From assembly GCF_010820565.1 (NCBI RefSeq), contig NZ_JAAIJQ010000010.1, positions 1 to 64,000 of the forward strand: a stretch of 64,000 bases of DNA, given 5' to 3'. Of the stretch, positions 24,941-34,089 are shown in pieces (the first letter of the stretch is position 1; each line of letters begins with the position of its first letter). The DNA is from Thiorhodococcus minor. Its GTDB lineage: Bacteria > Pseudomonadota > Gammaproteobacteria > Chromatiales > Chromatiaceae. The position numbers and the translations under genes were made by a program. The notes beneath the pieces are model-generated. The model saw only the letters and a program-made list of their open reading frames with translations. It was not told where the DNA came from and did no database searches.

Positions 24941-26149
24941 ATGAAGCGCTATTCCCTGACCCTGACCGGAGAGATCCTGCCCAGCGTGCGACGTCACGAG
25001 GCCGTCGCCGCCCTGGCCGAGCTCCTGCGGCTCGAGCTTCCGCAAGCAGACGCCGCGCTGCGCGGCAAGCCAAGGCCGCTGAAAGGGCTGCTGACCTACG
25101 AGCGCGCGGCGGAGGCGAAAAACCGCTTCGAGCAGGCCGGCATCGGCTGCGAGCTGCGCGAGGAGGCACCCCGCCCGACCGAGCCGAGGCCCGCGGCAGA
25201 GGCCTTCAAGTCGCCGCCGAAGCTGGACGTGGAGCGCGTCACCATGCGCTGCCCCAAGTGCGACTTCGAGCAGCCGCCGGGCGATCGCTGCGCGAACTGC
25301 GGGATTGTATACGCCAAGCTGGAGCAAGTGCAGCGACGCGCCGAGCAGACCCGCGCGGCAGCGGCCGCACGCGCCAAGCAGGACAGCTTTCCTTATCGGC
25401 TGGTCAACCAGCTGCTGCTACTTGTCTTCTTATCCAGTCTCGGCCTGGCCATCTGGAGCCATTGGAAGAAGAACCAGCTTCCCCCGCCGAGCGTCTACGA
25501 CCTGACCGAGCTGCAGGAGCCGAGGCAGGAGCCGACCGAAGCCGGGCCCTTCCAGGTCGAGGCCAACAATATTACGTACAACATCGAGCCGCTGTTCGAC
25601 TACGAGCTAGACGGCGTGGTGGTGAGCCTGCACGACAGCGACGCCTTCTGGGACATCTACCACTTCAAGGACTGGAAGGACTTCATCAACATCCGCGACC
25701 TCTGCGTGGTCTGGGGCGACAATGTCGCGACGGGCGTCTTCCGCGACATGCACTACAAGAACACCACCTGGACCTGCTGGATCTCGACCAATGACCCGGT
25801 CGCCTACAAGGGCTTCGCCTGGGACCAGCTCAGCAACAACCACGTGCTCTCGCACGACGAGACCATCCAGAAGGCCATCAAGTCCGCCGAGATCGGCGAT
25901 CAGATCCGCTTTCGCGGCAAGCTGGCAAGGTACTCGCACGCTGGCGGCTTCCAGCGCGGCACCAGCACCACCCGCACCGACCGGGGCAATGGCGCCTGCG
26001 AGACGATCTACATCGAAGACTTCCAGATCACCCGCAAGTCCAACACCGGGTGGCGGCTGACCTATCGGCTCTCGTCCGCGCTGGCCACGCTCGCCTTCAT
26101 CGGACTCGCGGTGCTCTTCTTCGTCGCGCCTTACAGGCATCGCCGCTAG
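24941..26149 (+). CDS. Zinc-ribbon membrane protein of unknown function
   Basis: This 402-residue protein has a soluble N-terminal domain (about 1-75) and a zinc ribbon at 104-120 (CPKC-x9-CANC). A membrane segment lies at about 154-172, followed by a roughly 200-residue domain (about 185-375) with many aromatic residues and two Cys pairs, and a final membrane segment at about 378-397. The central domain (IYHFKDWKDFINIRDLCVVWG, NNHVLSHDETI, GDQIRFRGKLARYSH) resembles an OB-like or nuclease-like beta fold, but I cannot name a family. With both termini cytoplasmic, the middle domain would be periplasmic. It stands alone, preceded by 163 bp that may hold its promoter. Confidence 0.6.
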   Translation: MKRYSLTLTGEILPSVRRHEAVAALAELLRLELPQADAALRGKPRPLKGLLTYERAAEAKNRFEQAGIGCELREEAPRPTEPRPAAEAFKSPPKLDVERVTMRCPKCDFEQPPGDRCANCGIVYAKLEQVQRRAEQTRAAAAARAKQDSFPYRLVNQLLLLVFLSSLGLAIWSHWKKNQLPPPSVYDLTELQEPRQEPTEAGPFQVEANNITYNIEPLFDYELDGVVVSLHDSDAFWDIYHFKDWKDFINIRDLCVVWGDNVATGVFRDMHYKNTTWTCWISTNDPVAYKGFAWDQLSNNHVLSHDETIQKAIKSAEIGDQIRFRGKLARYSHAGGFQRGTSTTRTDRGNGACETIYIEDFQITRKSNTGWRLTYRLSSALATLAFIGLAVLFFVAPYRHRR

Positions 26150-26287
26150 CGAGCGGGTCGCTGAGCCGCCTGGCGGGCGCGGACGACATCATCAGCTCCC
26201 GGATCCTGGAGGTCTGGGCATGCGTCTCGCCTTCGCGCTGGCGATCGCCCAAAATGAATCAGCCGTGACCAATCCGGAGACAGTGGA

Positions 26288-26902
26288 GTGAGTGCCCAGG
26301 CCTTACCAAGACTAACGCCACCTGAGTACCTGCAGTGGGAGCGTCGGCAGGAGACGCGCCATGAATACGTCGGTGGAGAGATCTTCGCGATGACAGGCGC
26401 GAGCCGCGCGCACAACCTCATCTGCGGCAACACCTTCGCCGCGCTCCATGGCCAGTTGAGGAGGCGAGCTTGCGAAGTCTACTCCGCCGACATGCGCGTC
26501 AAGGTCACGGAAACCGGACTCTATACCTACCCTGACATCGCCGCCCTCTGCGAGCCACCGCAGTTCGAGGACGCCGAAGTCGACACCCTGCTCAACCCGA
26601 GCCTCATCATTGAGGTGCTATCCGATTCGACCGAGCGCTACGACCGTGGAGCCAATTTCGCGCACTACCGCAATCTCGCCTCGCTGAGCCATTATCTGCT
26701 CGTCAGCCAAAGCGAATACCGTGTCGAGCACTATGTCCGTCAAGCGGGCAGGCACTGGCTGCTGACGGAGTACCTTGACCCGGAGGAGCGCATCGCACTG
26801 ACGCGCATCGATTGCAGTCTACGGCTCACCGACATCTACGAGCGGGTGTCTTTTCCCGCTCAGTCCGAGCCGCTACCGAGCCAACGCCCTGGGATCGACT
26901 AG
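26288..26902 (+). CDS. Uma2 family (DUF820) endonuclease-like protein, copy 1
   Basis: This 204-residue protein is of the Uma2 family, which has a PD-(D/E)xK nuclease fold. The family pattern is clear: HEYVGGEIFAMTGASRAHN at the N-terminus, YPDIAALC with the conserved Asp, and LLNPSLIIEVLSDSTERYDRGANFAHYR with the E-x-L core. These proteins are abundant and lineage-expanded in cyanobacteria and some proteobacteria, and their biological role is unsettled. A second, clearly related copy lies at 27814-28386 on the other strand. It is a single gene. Confidence 0.85.
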   Translation: MSAQALPRLTPPEYLQWERRQETRHEYVGGEIFAMTGASRAHNLICGNTFAALHGQLRRRACEVYSADMRVKVTETGLYTYPDIAALCEPPQFEDAEVDTLLNPSLIIEVLSDSTERYDRGANFAHYRNLASLSHYLLVSQSEYRVEHYVRQAGRHWLLTEYLDPEERIALTRIDCSLRLTDIYERVSFPAQSEPLPSQRPGID

Positions 26903-26982
26903 CCTGGGAGTCCGACCTCCAGGTCCGCAGCTGTCGGCCTGGAGGCCGACGCTCCCAGCACTGACCCTGCCGAATGGGGTGA

Positions 26983-27723
26983 TTAGATCGCGGCTCCGCG
27001 TGACACGCCGGACTCGGTCTCGGCCAGATAGGCCGCCTTCCAGCCCGCATAGCGGTCGACGAGCCCCTGCAGCGCAGCCGCGTCATAGGCGCGCAGCCCG
27101 CTCAGGATCAAGGTCTTGGCGCCCCGCCCGACCGCTTGCCCATCGGCAGTCAGACTGAACTCCAGACGCACCTCGCCGCGCTTGCCTTTCACCTCGAGCT
27201 CAGTCGATTCCAGAGCGACCTCCAGATCGGGGTAGTCCAAGCGGTCCAGCTCGAACGACATGCGGTCATAGATCACCAGGGGCCGATCCGGGTTGATCAT
27301 CACACCCTGCTGCTCCATGAGGGGCACCAGGATGTGGGGGAAATTCTGGCCGGAAAAGGCCACGTAGCGGCGAAGCAGCGATTCCGTCAGGCCCGGGTCC
27401 GGATTCACCGCTCCGGCGCGCTCGACCTCTAGACAGGGCTTGCCGTCTGCCGACTCGACCACGAGGCCTGAGTCGGTCTCGACGATGCGCAGCGCGGCAT
27501 CCGCTGCCACCATCCCAGTGAAGCGAAAGGCCATTCGGCTCGCAACACCGAATTTGCCGAGCACCAGCGCGAACAGGAGATCGCCGGGGACACAGAAGCG
27601 TGGATTGGTCGCATCGTGGATGGGATTGAAGTCACCCGCGATCTGCTTCGCGAAGGCGCTGCCCTGCGACGCGGAGATGCGCAGCGCTTCGCCTTCGGCG
27701 GTGTGAAAAAGATCGAGAAACAT
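26983..27723 (-). CDS. DUF3581 family protein
   Basis: This 246-residue protein is of the gammaproteobacterial DUF3581 family. The N-terminal half resembles a hot-dog/MaoC-like hydratase domain, with AKQIAGDFNPIHDATNPRFCVPGDLLFALVL; the DFNPIHD element matches the catalytic loop of R-specific enoyl-CoA hydratases. The second half (FPHILVPLMEQQGVMINPDRPLVIYDRMSFEL) is typical of this family. Enzymatic activity has not been shown for the family as far as I know. ATG at 27723 is chosen over 27765 because AGGAG lies 8 nt upstream. It lies between two Uma2 genes. Confidence 0.85.
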   Translation of the reverse strand: MFLDLFHTAEGEALRISASQGSAFAKQIAGDFNPIHDATNPRFCVPGDLLFALVLGKFGVASRMAFRFTGMVAADAALRIVETDSGLVVESADGKPCLEVERAGAVNPDPGLTESLLRRYVAFSGQNFPHILVPLMEQQGVMINPDRPLVIYDRMSFELDRLDYPDLEVALESTELEVKGKRGEVRLEFSLTADGQAVGRGAKTLILSGLRAYDAAALQGLVDRYAGWKAAYLAETESGVSRGAAI

Positions 27724-27813
27724 GCAGAGGCTCCTGAAACGAGGGAGCCGCATAGGGTACGCCATGCCCCGTCGGGATTCGGAAATGATCTTGGCAGCCC
27801 CTTCTCGAGCGGG

Positions 27814-28386
27814 CTAGAGGTCGGTCTTGTCGTAGACCTCGGCGATGGCGAGCGAGGCATCGACGGCGGCAAGCGGAATGCGGGCCTGCGGGTCGCTGTA
27901 GGTGCTGAGGCTCCAGGTGTCGTCCGGTTGGCGGACGTAGAGCTCGGCGCGAATACGGCTCTGGGAGATGAGCAGGTAGATCTGGAGGCTCGGGAGCCCG
28001 CGGTAAGCGACGAATTTGTCGCCGCGGTCGTAGGCCTCGGTCGAGTCGGACAGGACCTCGACGATCAGGGTCGGGTTGATTAGGACATCGCGGCGGTCGT
28101 CGTGGAACTGACGCTCACCGCAGACGACCGAGACATCCGGATAGAAGCCGGCCTCGGCGATGGGCGCGCAGATCTTCATGTCGCTGCCGTAGACGCGGCA
28201 GGGCAGACTTCTGAATTGATTGCGCAGCTCGCCAACGACATTGGCGGCGATGAGGTTGTGCGACTCGCTCCCGCCGGTCATCGCAAAGAGCTCGCCGCCG
28301 ACATATTCGCTGCGGCTGTCCAGGGCGACGCGCTCAGCAGCGAGCCAGTCCTCGAAGGTCATGCTGGGCTTTGGCTGTAGGGACAT
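27814..28386 (-). CDS. Uma2 family (DUF820) endonuclease-like protein, copy 2
   Basis: This 190-residue protein has the same family motifs as copy 1: SEYVGGELFAMTGGSESHN, FYPDVSVVCGE and LINPTLIVEVLSDSTEAYDRGDKFVAYR. A Shine-Dalgarno (AGGAG, 7 nt) supports the start. The two copies differ enough to be old paralogues or independent acquisitions rather than a recent duplication. No partner gene is evident. Confidence 0.85.
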   Translation of the reverse strand: MSLQPKPSMTFEDWLAAERVALDSRSEYVGGELFAMTGGSESHNLIAANVVGELRNQFRSLPCRVYGSDMKICAPIAEAGFYPDVSVVCGERQFHDDRRDVLINPTLIVEVLSDSTEAYDRGDKFVAYRGLPSLQIYLLISQSRIRAELYVRQPDDTWSLSTYSDPQARIPLAAVDASLAIAEVYDKTDL

Positions 28387-28592
28387 TGGGTGTCTCCTGT
28401 CGCGTTGGTGTCAGTATAGCCAGCCGCCAGCGACTATTTGCCGCACTTTGGGATTGCTGATGCCCTCACTCGCCGGGTGAGGCGGTTTCTCAAAATCGCC
28501 GTACCAACACCCCATCGTCCTCCGGAAACCAGCGAAGGGATGAAGTCGCAGAGCCTCTGAGTGGAGCCTTGATCCCGCTTATCCCCGAGACG

Positions 28593-28648
28593 TCGCCCGC
28601 AAGCGGGCTCCTACACGCCCGTCTCGGGAGGAGCCCGCTTGCGGGCGA
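28593..28648. repeat. REP doublet (GTAGGAGCCCGCTT type), second copy
   Basis: The arms TCGCCCGCAAGCGGGCTCC and GGAGCCCGCTTGCGGGCGA pair almost perfectly across a short spacer. The surrounding gap (28387-28764) otherwise holds only a CTGGAGG-type tandem tract near 28727-28750. Confidence 0.7.
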
Positions 28649-28764
28649 TTGGTACGAAGATTCCCGGAAACCGCCTGAGTCCACACTGCCATCACTTGAT
28701 AGCCGTGTGGCCGGTTGCGAAAAGCTGGAGGCTGGAGGCTGGAGCCTGGCAGCGCTCTTGGAGA

Positions 28765-29268
28765 TCAGTGGCCCAGGACCTGTCCCATGAGCGCCTGAAT
28801 GCTGGGGTGCTGCATCAGCCGCTGAAAGCGCGGGTCGGCACGCAATCCCTCGAGGTCACCGGAGAGGACCATGCGGGTCAGCTCTGGGTCCGATAGGGCC
28901 TCTTGGATCTGCGGATCCTGCTGCAGTGCCGTGACCTGCTCCATCAGGCCCTGGTCCGTGATGAGCTGCTTCTGGATGGAGGCGATGTCCGCCGAATAGT
29001 CTGTTGCTGCGGTCGCGCTCGGCGCATGAGAAGGTGCTGCGCCCGCAGCGCCCAGAGGCTGCAGAGAGCGGATGCTGGTTTCCGGAATGGAGAGGCTGCC
29101 GAGCGTGGCGGAGCGGATATGGTAGTGGCCGCCCTCGATCCCGATCAGCTCGCCCGAGATCAGGCTGCCGTCGGTCAGATCGATCCGGCTCTCGCCCGCT
29201 TGGGCGGCAGCGGGCAAGACAAGGCTCAGCGCGAGCAGCAGGGAGGCTTTGATCTGGCGGTTCGGCAT
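28765..29268 (-). CDS. Exported protein with SH3-like segment and STI1-like C-terminus
   Basis: This 167-residue protein has a signal peptide (hydrophobic residues about 8-22, likely cut after AQA). The mature N-terminus (RIDLTDGSLISGELIGIEGGHYHIRSA) looks like a small beta-barrel of the kind seen in LSm/SH3-like periplasmic proteins. The C-terminal 60 residues (LQQDPQIQEALSDPELTRMV, DPRFQRLMQHPSIQALM) resemble STI1/DP repeats known from eukaryotic co-chaperones. ATG at 29268 is chosen because the signal peptide starts there and GAGGTG lies upstream. It is divergent from the mrp operon, with 100 bp between starts. Function unknown. Confidence 0.7.
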   Translation of the reverse strand: MPNRQIKASLLLALSLVLPAAAQAGESRIDLTDGSLISGELIGIEGGHYHIRSATLGSLSIPETSIRSLQPLGAAGAAPSHAPSATAATDYSADIASIQKQLITDQGLMEQVTALQQDPQIQEALSDPELTRMVLSGDLEGLRADPRFQRLMQHPSIQALMGQVLGH

Positions 29269-29368
29269 TACAGTCGGCACCTCGGGTCGCCATGCACAAG
29301 GGACTTCGCCATCGATGGTATCCTTGTGCCCGCCTCGGAACAGGGTCTTCATCACAGAACGCAATCGC

Positions 29369-32194
29369 ATGAATCTCCCACTCGTCGTGCTCGCCCCATT
29401 CGTCGGGGCCATCTTGACCGCCTGGGCCGCGCGCTTCGGCGCGCGGCGAACCGCCTGGGTCGCCGGCGGCATGACCCTGCTTGCCTTGGCGATGCTCGCG
29501 CCAAGCATGGCGGCGCCCTTCCAGGGCGAGCTGATCATCCAACGCTGGAGCTGGATTCCGCAAGCCGGAGTCGAGCTGGCCTTCCGCTTCGATGGCCTGT
29601 CCCTGCTGTTCACCACCATGATTCTGGGCATCGGGCTGCTGGTCATCCTCTACGCCCGCTACTACCTCTCCGACGATGCGGAGAATCCCAAGCCCGGCAT
29701 GGGACGTTTCTACGCCTATTTGCTGCTCTTCATGGGCTCGATGCTCGGCGTGGTCCTGTCGGAGAACTTGATCGTCCTGCTGATCTTCTGGGAGATGACC
29801 AGCCTCTCTTCCTTTCTGCTGATCAGCTATTCATACCAAGACAAAGAGGCCCGGCAGGGTGCGCGCATGGCGCTCACGGTGACGGGCTTGGGCGGTCTAG
29901 CGCTGCTCGGCGGATTCATCCTGCTCGGCGAGATGGCGGGTAGCTACGACCTCTCCGCCATCCTGGCGCAAGGCGATGTCATCCGCGCCGACCCACTCTA
30001 CACCCCGATGCTGGTGCTCATCCTGATCGGGGCCTTCACCAAGTCGGCGCAGTTCCCCTTCCATTTCTGGCTCCCGCGCGCCATGGCGGCCCCGACTCCG
30101 GTCTCGGCCTATCTGCACTCGGCAACCCTGGTGAAGGCCGGTATCTTTCTGCTCGCGCGCCTCTTCCCGGTGCTCTCAGGCACAGCCGAGTGGAATTGGC
30201 TGGTGATCGGCGCGGGGCTCAGCACCCTGCTCGTCGGCGCCTGGTTCGCGCTCTTCAAGCATGATCTCAAGGGCCTGCTCGCCTATTCGACCATCAGCCA
30301 TCTCGGGCTGATCACGCTGCTCTTCGGTCTAGGGACGCCGCTGGCGGCGGTGGCCGGCCTCTTCCACATCATCAACCACGCCACCTTCAAAGCATCGCTC
30401 TTCATGGCCGCCGGCATCATCGATCACGAGTGCGGCACCCGCGACATGCGGCGCATCAACGGCCTTTGGAAGTTCATGCCCTATACGGCGACGCTGGCCA
30501 TGGTGGCCGCCGCCTCCATGGCCGGCGTGCCGCTGTTCAACGGCTTCCTGTCGAAGGAGATGTTCTTCGCCGAGACCGCCGACTTCTTCCTCGATTTCAA
30601 TTGGGGCTGGATGCTGCCCGCGCTGGTGGCATTGGCCGGGGTGCTGGCGGTGGCCTACTCGCTGCGCTTCATCCACGACGTCTTCTTCAACGGCGACCCC
30701 GTCAATCTCCCCAAGACCCCGCATGAGCCACCGTTTTGGATGAAGCTGCCAGGCGAGATCCTAGTGGGCATCTGCGTGCTGGTGGGGCTGTTCCCCGCAA
30801 TGACGGTTGCCTGGCCGCTTCGGGTCGCTGCGACCAGCGTGCTTCAGGCACCTCCGCCGCGTTTCGACATCGCCATCTGGCACGGGCTCAACATCCCGCT
30901 GCTGATGAGCGTGATCGCGCTCCTCGGGGGCCTGCTCGTCTACGCCGCGCGCCGGCCGCTGTTTCGGCTGGCGGAGCGACTCCAGGGTGTGCTGGACGCC
31001 GGTGCCGCCTATGCGTGGACCCTCGGCGGCATCATCGGCTTCGCGCGAGCCGTCACGCAGACGCTAGACCGCGGCTCACTGCAGCGATTGGTCGTCATCT
31101 TCGTGGTCTCGGTGATCGCGATCGGCCTGGCGGGTGCCCTGGGGAGCGGCAGCCCATTGACCGGATCGCGCGCCTTACTTGCGGCCGACCCCGTCAGCAT
31201 CGCCATGACCCTGGCGCTGATCGCCGCCACCCTGGCGACCCTCATGCTGCACCGCAAACGGCTCGCGGCCCTGGTGATCATCGGCGCCGCTGGGCTGCTG
31301 GTGACCTTGGTGTTCGTGAAGTTCTCCGCGCCCGACCTGGCCTTGACCCAGCTCTCGGTGGAGGTAGTCACCATCGTCCTGCTGCTGCTCGCGCTCTATT
31401 TCCTGCCGCAGCACAGCCCCGCCGAGTCGAGCCGACCGCGGCGCCTCCGCGACACGGCGCTGGCCCTGCTGGCCGGCGGCTCCGCCGGCGCCCTGACCTG
31501 GGCGATGCTGACGCGTCCGCATGCCCCCATCTCGAGCTTCTTTCTCGACAACAGCGTCCCGGGGGGAGGCGGCACCAACGTGGTCAATGTCATCCTCGTG
31601 GACTTCCGCGGCTATGACACCCTGGGCGAGATCTCGGTCCTGGCACTGGCTGGACTGGGGATCTACGCCATGCTCAAGGATCTGGAGCTCCCCGGCCTGA
31701 AGTGCGATTCCAGGGGCGGTCCCTGGAACTGGGACAGCCACCCGAGCATCATGGCGGCCTTGACCCGGCTGCTGCTGCCGTTGGCGCTGCTGGTCTCTGT
31801 CTTCATCTTCCTGCGCGGACACAATCAGCCCGGCGGCGGCTTCATCGCCGGGCTCATCACGGCGGTCGCGCTCATCATGCAATATCTGGCCAATGGGGTC
31901 GCCTGGACCCACGAGCGCATGTCGAGCAACATGCATCCCCTGATCGGCGTGGGCCTGCTGATCGCGACCCTGACGGGCCTGACGAGCATCGCGCTCGGCT
32001 ATCCCTTCCTCACCTCGGCCTTCACCCATGTCCACTGGCCGGTGGTCGGGGATTTCGAGCTCGCCTCGGCCCTGGCGTTCGACCTCGGCGTCTTCGCGGT
32101 CGTCGTCGGCGCGACCCTGCTGATCCTCATCCACCTGGGACTCATGCATGATGCAAGTCATCCCGGCCCCGAGCTGCAAGAGGAGCCGCGCTGA
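29369..32194 (+). CDS. mrpA: Mrp/Pha Na+(K+)/H+ antiporter, fused subunits A and B
   Basis: This 941-residue membrane protein is the large subunit of the multi-subunit Mrp cation/proton antiporter. The N-terminal half is the NuoL-like channel with the conserved KSAQFPFHFWLPRAMAAPTPVSAYLHSATLVKAGI. The C-terminal 150 residues are an MnhB domain (FIFLRGHNQPGGGFIAGLI), so A and B are fused as in the phaAB type of proteobacteria. It exports Na+ or K+ in exchange for H+, supporting pH and salt tolerance. ATG at 29369 fits the family start MNLPLVVLAPF. It heads an operon of six genes with overlaps or very short gaps. Confidence 0.93.
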   Translation: MNLPLVVLAPFVGAILTAWAARFGARRTAWVAGGMTLLALAMLAPSMAAPFQGELIIQRWSWIPQAGVELAFRFDGLSLLFTTMILGIGLLVILYARYYLSDDAENPKPGMGRFYAYLLLFMGSMLGVVLSENLIVLLIFWEMTSLSSFLLISYSYQDKEARQGARMALTVTGLGGLALLGGFILLGEMAGSYDLSAILAQGDVIRADPLYTPMLVLILIGAFTKSAQFPFHFWLPRAMAAPTPVSAYLHSATLVKAGIFLLARLFPVLSGTAEWNWLVIGAGLSTLLVGAWFALFKHDLKGLLAYSTISHLGLITLLFGLGTPLAAVAGLFHIINHATFKASLFMAAGIIDHECGTRDMRRINGLWKFMPYTATLAMVAAASMAGVPLFNGFLSKEMFFAETADFFLDFNWGWMLPALVALAGVLAVAYSLRFIHDVFFNGDPVNLPKTPHEPPFWMKLPGEILVGICVLVGLFPAMTVAWPLRVAATSVLQAPPPRFDIAIWHGLNIPLLMSVIALLGGLLVYAARRPLFRLAERLQGVLDAGAAYAWTLGGIIGFARAVTQTLDRGSLQRLVVIFVVSVIAIGLAGALGSGSPLTGSRALLAADPVSIAMTLALIAATLATLMLHRKRLAALVIIGAAGLLVTLVFVKFSAPDLALTQLSVEVVTIVLLLLALYFLPQHSPAESSRPRRLRDTALALLAGGSAGALTWAMLTRPHAPISSFFLDNSVPGGGGTNVVNVILVDFRGYDTLGEISVLALAGLGIYAMLKDLELPGLKCDSRGGPWNWDSHPSIMAALTRLLLPLALLVSVFIFLRGHNQPGGGFIAGLITAVALIMQYLANGVAWTHERMSSNMHPLIGVGLLIATLTGLTSIALGYPFLTSAFTHVHWPVVGDFELASALAFDLGVFAVVVGATLLILIHLGLMHDASHPGPELQEEPR

Positions 32195-32536
32195 ATGGAA
32201 GCCTTGATGAGCCTCATCGTCGGCGTGCTGACCGCCGCCGGCGTCTACCTGATGCTGCGAGCGCGAACCTTCCCGGTCGTGCTCGGGCTGACACTCCTGA
32301 CCTATGCGGTGAACCTCTTTCTCTTCGCGAGCGGCCGGCTGACCGTCGGCGCCCCGCCCATCATCCGCGAGTCGGCGACCCATTACACCGACCCCCTGCC
32401 CCAGGCACTGGTCCTGACCGCGATCGTCATCAGCTTCGCGATGACGGCCTTCGTCATCATGCTGTCGCTGAAGGCCCGCGCCGAGCTGGGCAATGACCAC
32501 GTCGACGGCCGCCCGAGCCAAGAGGAGGCGCCGTGA
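32195..32536 (+). CDS. mrpC: Mrp antiporter subunit C
   Basis: This 113-residue protein is NuoK-like with three membrane segments and the family stretch VYLMLRARTFPVVLGLTLLTYAVNLFLFASGRL. It starts directly after the mrpA stop codon and overlaps mrpD by 4 bp. In the complex it bridges the A and D antiporter-like subunits. The typical PADPLPQALVLTAIVI-type motif is present as YTDPLPQALVLTAIVISFA. Confidence 0.92.
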   Translation: MEALMSLIVGVLTAAGVYLMLRARTFPVVLGLTLLTYAVNLFLFASGRLTVGAPPIIRESATHYTDPLPQALVLTAIVISFAMTAFVIMLSLKARAELGNDHVDGRPSQEEAP

Positions 32537-34089
32537 CGACACTGACGATCGCGCCCGTCCTCGTCCCGCTGCTGGCGGGAATCGCGCTGCTCCTGACCCG
32601 GCACCAGGTGCCCTTGTGGCTCCGTCGCGGTCTCAATCTCGCCGCGGTGGGCGTCCAGGTCGCCGTGGCCCTGGCGCTCTTGACGGCGGTAGGCGGCGGC
32701 GATGTCCTGACCTACAACCTGGGCAACTGGCCAGCGCCCTATGGCATCGTCCTGGTCGCCGACCGACTCGCCGCCTGGATGCTCCTGATCACCGCGCTGC
32801 TGGCCTTCTTCGCCCTGCTCTATGCCGTGCAGGGGACGGATCGCGGCAGCCGGCATTTCCACTCCATCTACCAGCTGCAGCTGCTCGGTCTCAACGGCGC
32901 CTTTCTGACCGGCGATCTCTTCAATCTCTTCGTCTTCTTCGAAATCCTGCTGCTCGCCTCCTATGGGCTCTTGGTGCATGGCGGCGGCGCGCGCCGCACC
33001 CGCGCCGGGCTGCACTTCGTCGTGCTCAATCTGGCGGGCTCCACGCTCTTTCTCTTCGCCGCAGGCACCCTCTATGGGGTGCTCGGGACCCTGAACATGG
33101 CCGACCTCGCGGTCAAGCTGGCGGAGACCACGCCGGAGAACCTGGGGATGGCGCGCACCGCCGGGCTGCTGCTGTTCGCGGTCTTCGCGCTGAAGGCGGC
33201 CCTGATTCCGCTGCACCTCTGGCTGCCGGAGGCCTATTCGGCCACCTCGGCGCCGGTGGCGGCGCTCTTCGCCATCATGACCAAGGTCGGCGCCTACTGC
33301 CTGCTGCGGGTCGGCACCCTGATGTTCGGACCCGAGGCGGGTCCGGTCGCGGGGCTCTACGCGACCTGGCTGCTGCCGCTGGGTCTGATCACACTCCTGC
33401 TCGGCGCCCTGGGGGCCCTCTCGGCGGATGAGCTGAGGCGTCAGGTCGGCTACCTCGTCGTGGTCTCGGTCGGACTCCTCCTGACCGCCTTCGGGCTGGA
33501 CAGCACGGCGGGTATCGCCGCCGGGCTCTACTATCTGGTGAATACGACCCTCGCCACGGCCGCCTTCTTCCTGCTGGCGGACGTCATCGCCTGTCGGCGG
33601 GGCGCGTCGCTCGACCGGCTGACCGCCGGACCTCAAATGCGGCAGGCCGGCTTGCTCGGTGGACTCTTCTTCCTCGCGGCACTGCTCATGGCCGGGCTGC
33701 CGCCGCTCTCGGGCTTCGTCGGGAAGCTCCTGGTCCTGCAGGCGGCGCTGGACGCGTCGAGCTGGCCCTGGGTCTTGGCGAGCGTCCTGTCATCCGGACT
33801 GCTCGCGATGATCGCCCTGGGGCGCTCCGGCAGCGTCCTCTTCTTCAAGACGGCGGATGCGCTGCCGGCCGAGGCGGCCCCCTCCGCACCTGTCGTTGCA
33901 TCGCTGGGAGAGTGGCAGGAGACGATGCGGCTGGTGGCCGTCGCGGGGCTGCTCGCGCTCTGCCTTGGACTGCTCGCCGCATCCGGCCCCGTCCTGGGCT
34001 TCTGCACCGCGACCGCCGAGCAGCTCCTCCATCCGCAAGGCTATATCCAGGCTGTCTTGAGCCCAGTGACTGGCGGGGTCGATCGATGA
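32533..34089 (+). CDS. mrpD: Mrp antiporter subunit D
   Basis: This 518-residue NuoM/NuoN-like membrane protein contains the proton-channel motif ALKAALIPLHLWLPEAYSATSAPVAALF, with a conserved Lys and the following charged residues, and a Glu in the FVFFEILLLASYGLLV helix. It forms one of the two ion paths of the Mrp complex. It starts with GTG overlapping mrpC by 4 bp and overlaps mrpE by 4 bp. The similarity to complex I subunits is by descent. The operon composition shows this is Mrp, not Nuo. Confidence 0.93.
   Translation: MTTLTIAPVLVPLLAGIALLLTRHQVPLWLRRGLNLAAVGVQVAVALALLTAVGGGDVLTYNLGNWPAPYGIVLVADRLAAWMLLITALLAFFALLYAVQGTDRGSRHFHSIYQLQLLGLNGAFLTGDLFNLFVFFEILLLASYGLLVHGGGARRTRAGLHFVVLNLAGSTLFLFAAGTLYGVLGTLNMADLAVKLAETTPENLGMARTAGLLLFAVFALKAALIPLHLWLPEAYSATSAPVAALFAIMTKVGAYCLLRVGTLMFGPEAGPVAGLYATWLLPLGLITLLLGALGALSADELRRQVGYLVVVSVGLLLTAFGLDSTAGIAAGLYYLVNTTLATAAFFLLADVIACRRGASLDRLTAGPQMRQAGLLGGLFFLAALLMAGLPPLSGFVGKLLVLQAALDASSWPWVLASVLSSGLLAMIALGRSGSVLFFKTADALPAEAAPSAPVVASLGEWQETMRLVAVAGLLALCLGLLAASGPVLGFCTATAEQLLHPQGYIQAVLSPVTGGVDR

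Noticed and set aside
31175-33636. Long minus-strand open frames opposite mrpA, mrpC and mrpD
   Set aside because: Their translations are low-complexity, rich in Gln, Asp and Arg, as expected opposite hydrophobic membrane-protein codons.
29369-34089. MrpA/MrpD as NADH dehydrogenase or hydrogenase-4 subunits
   Set aside because: The presence of mrpC, E, F and G and the MnhB domain identify an Mrp antiporter; no Nuo or Hyf genes are adjacent.
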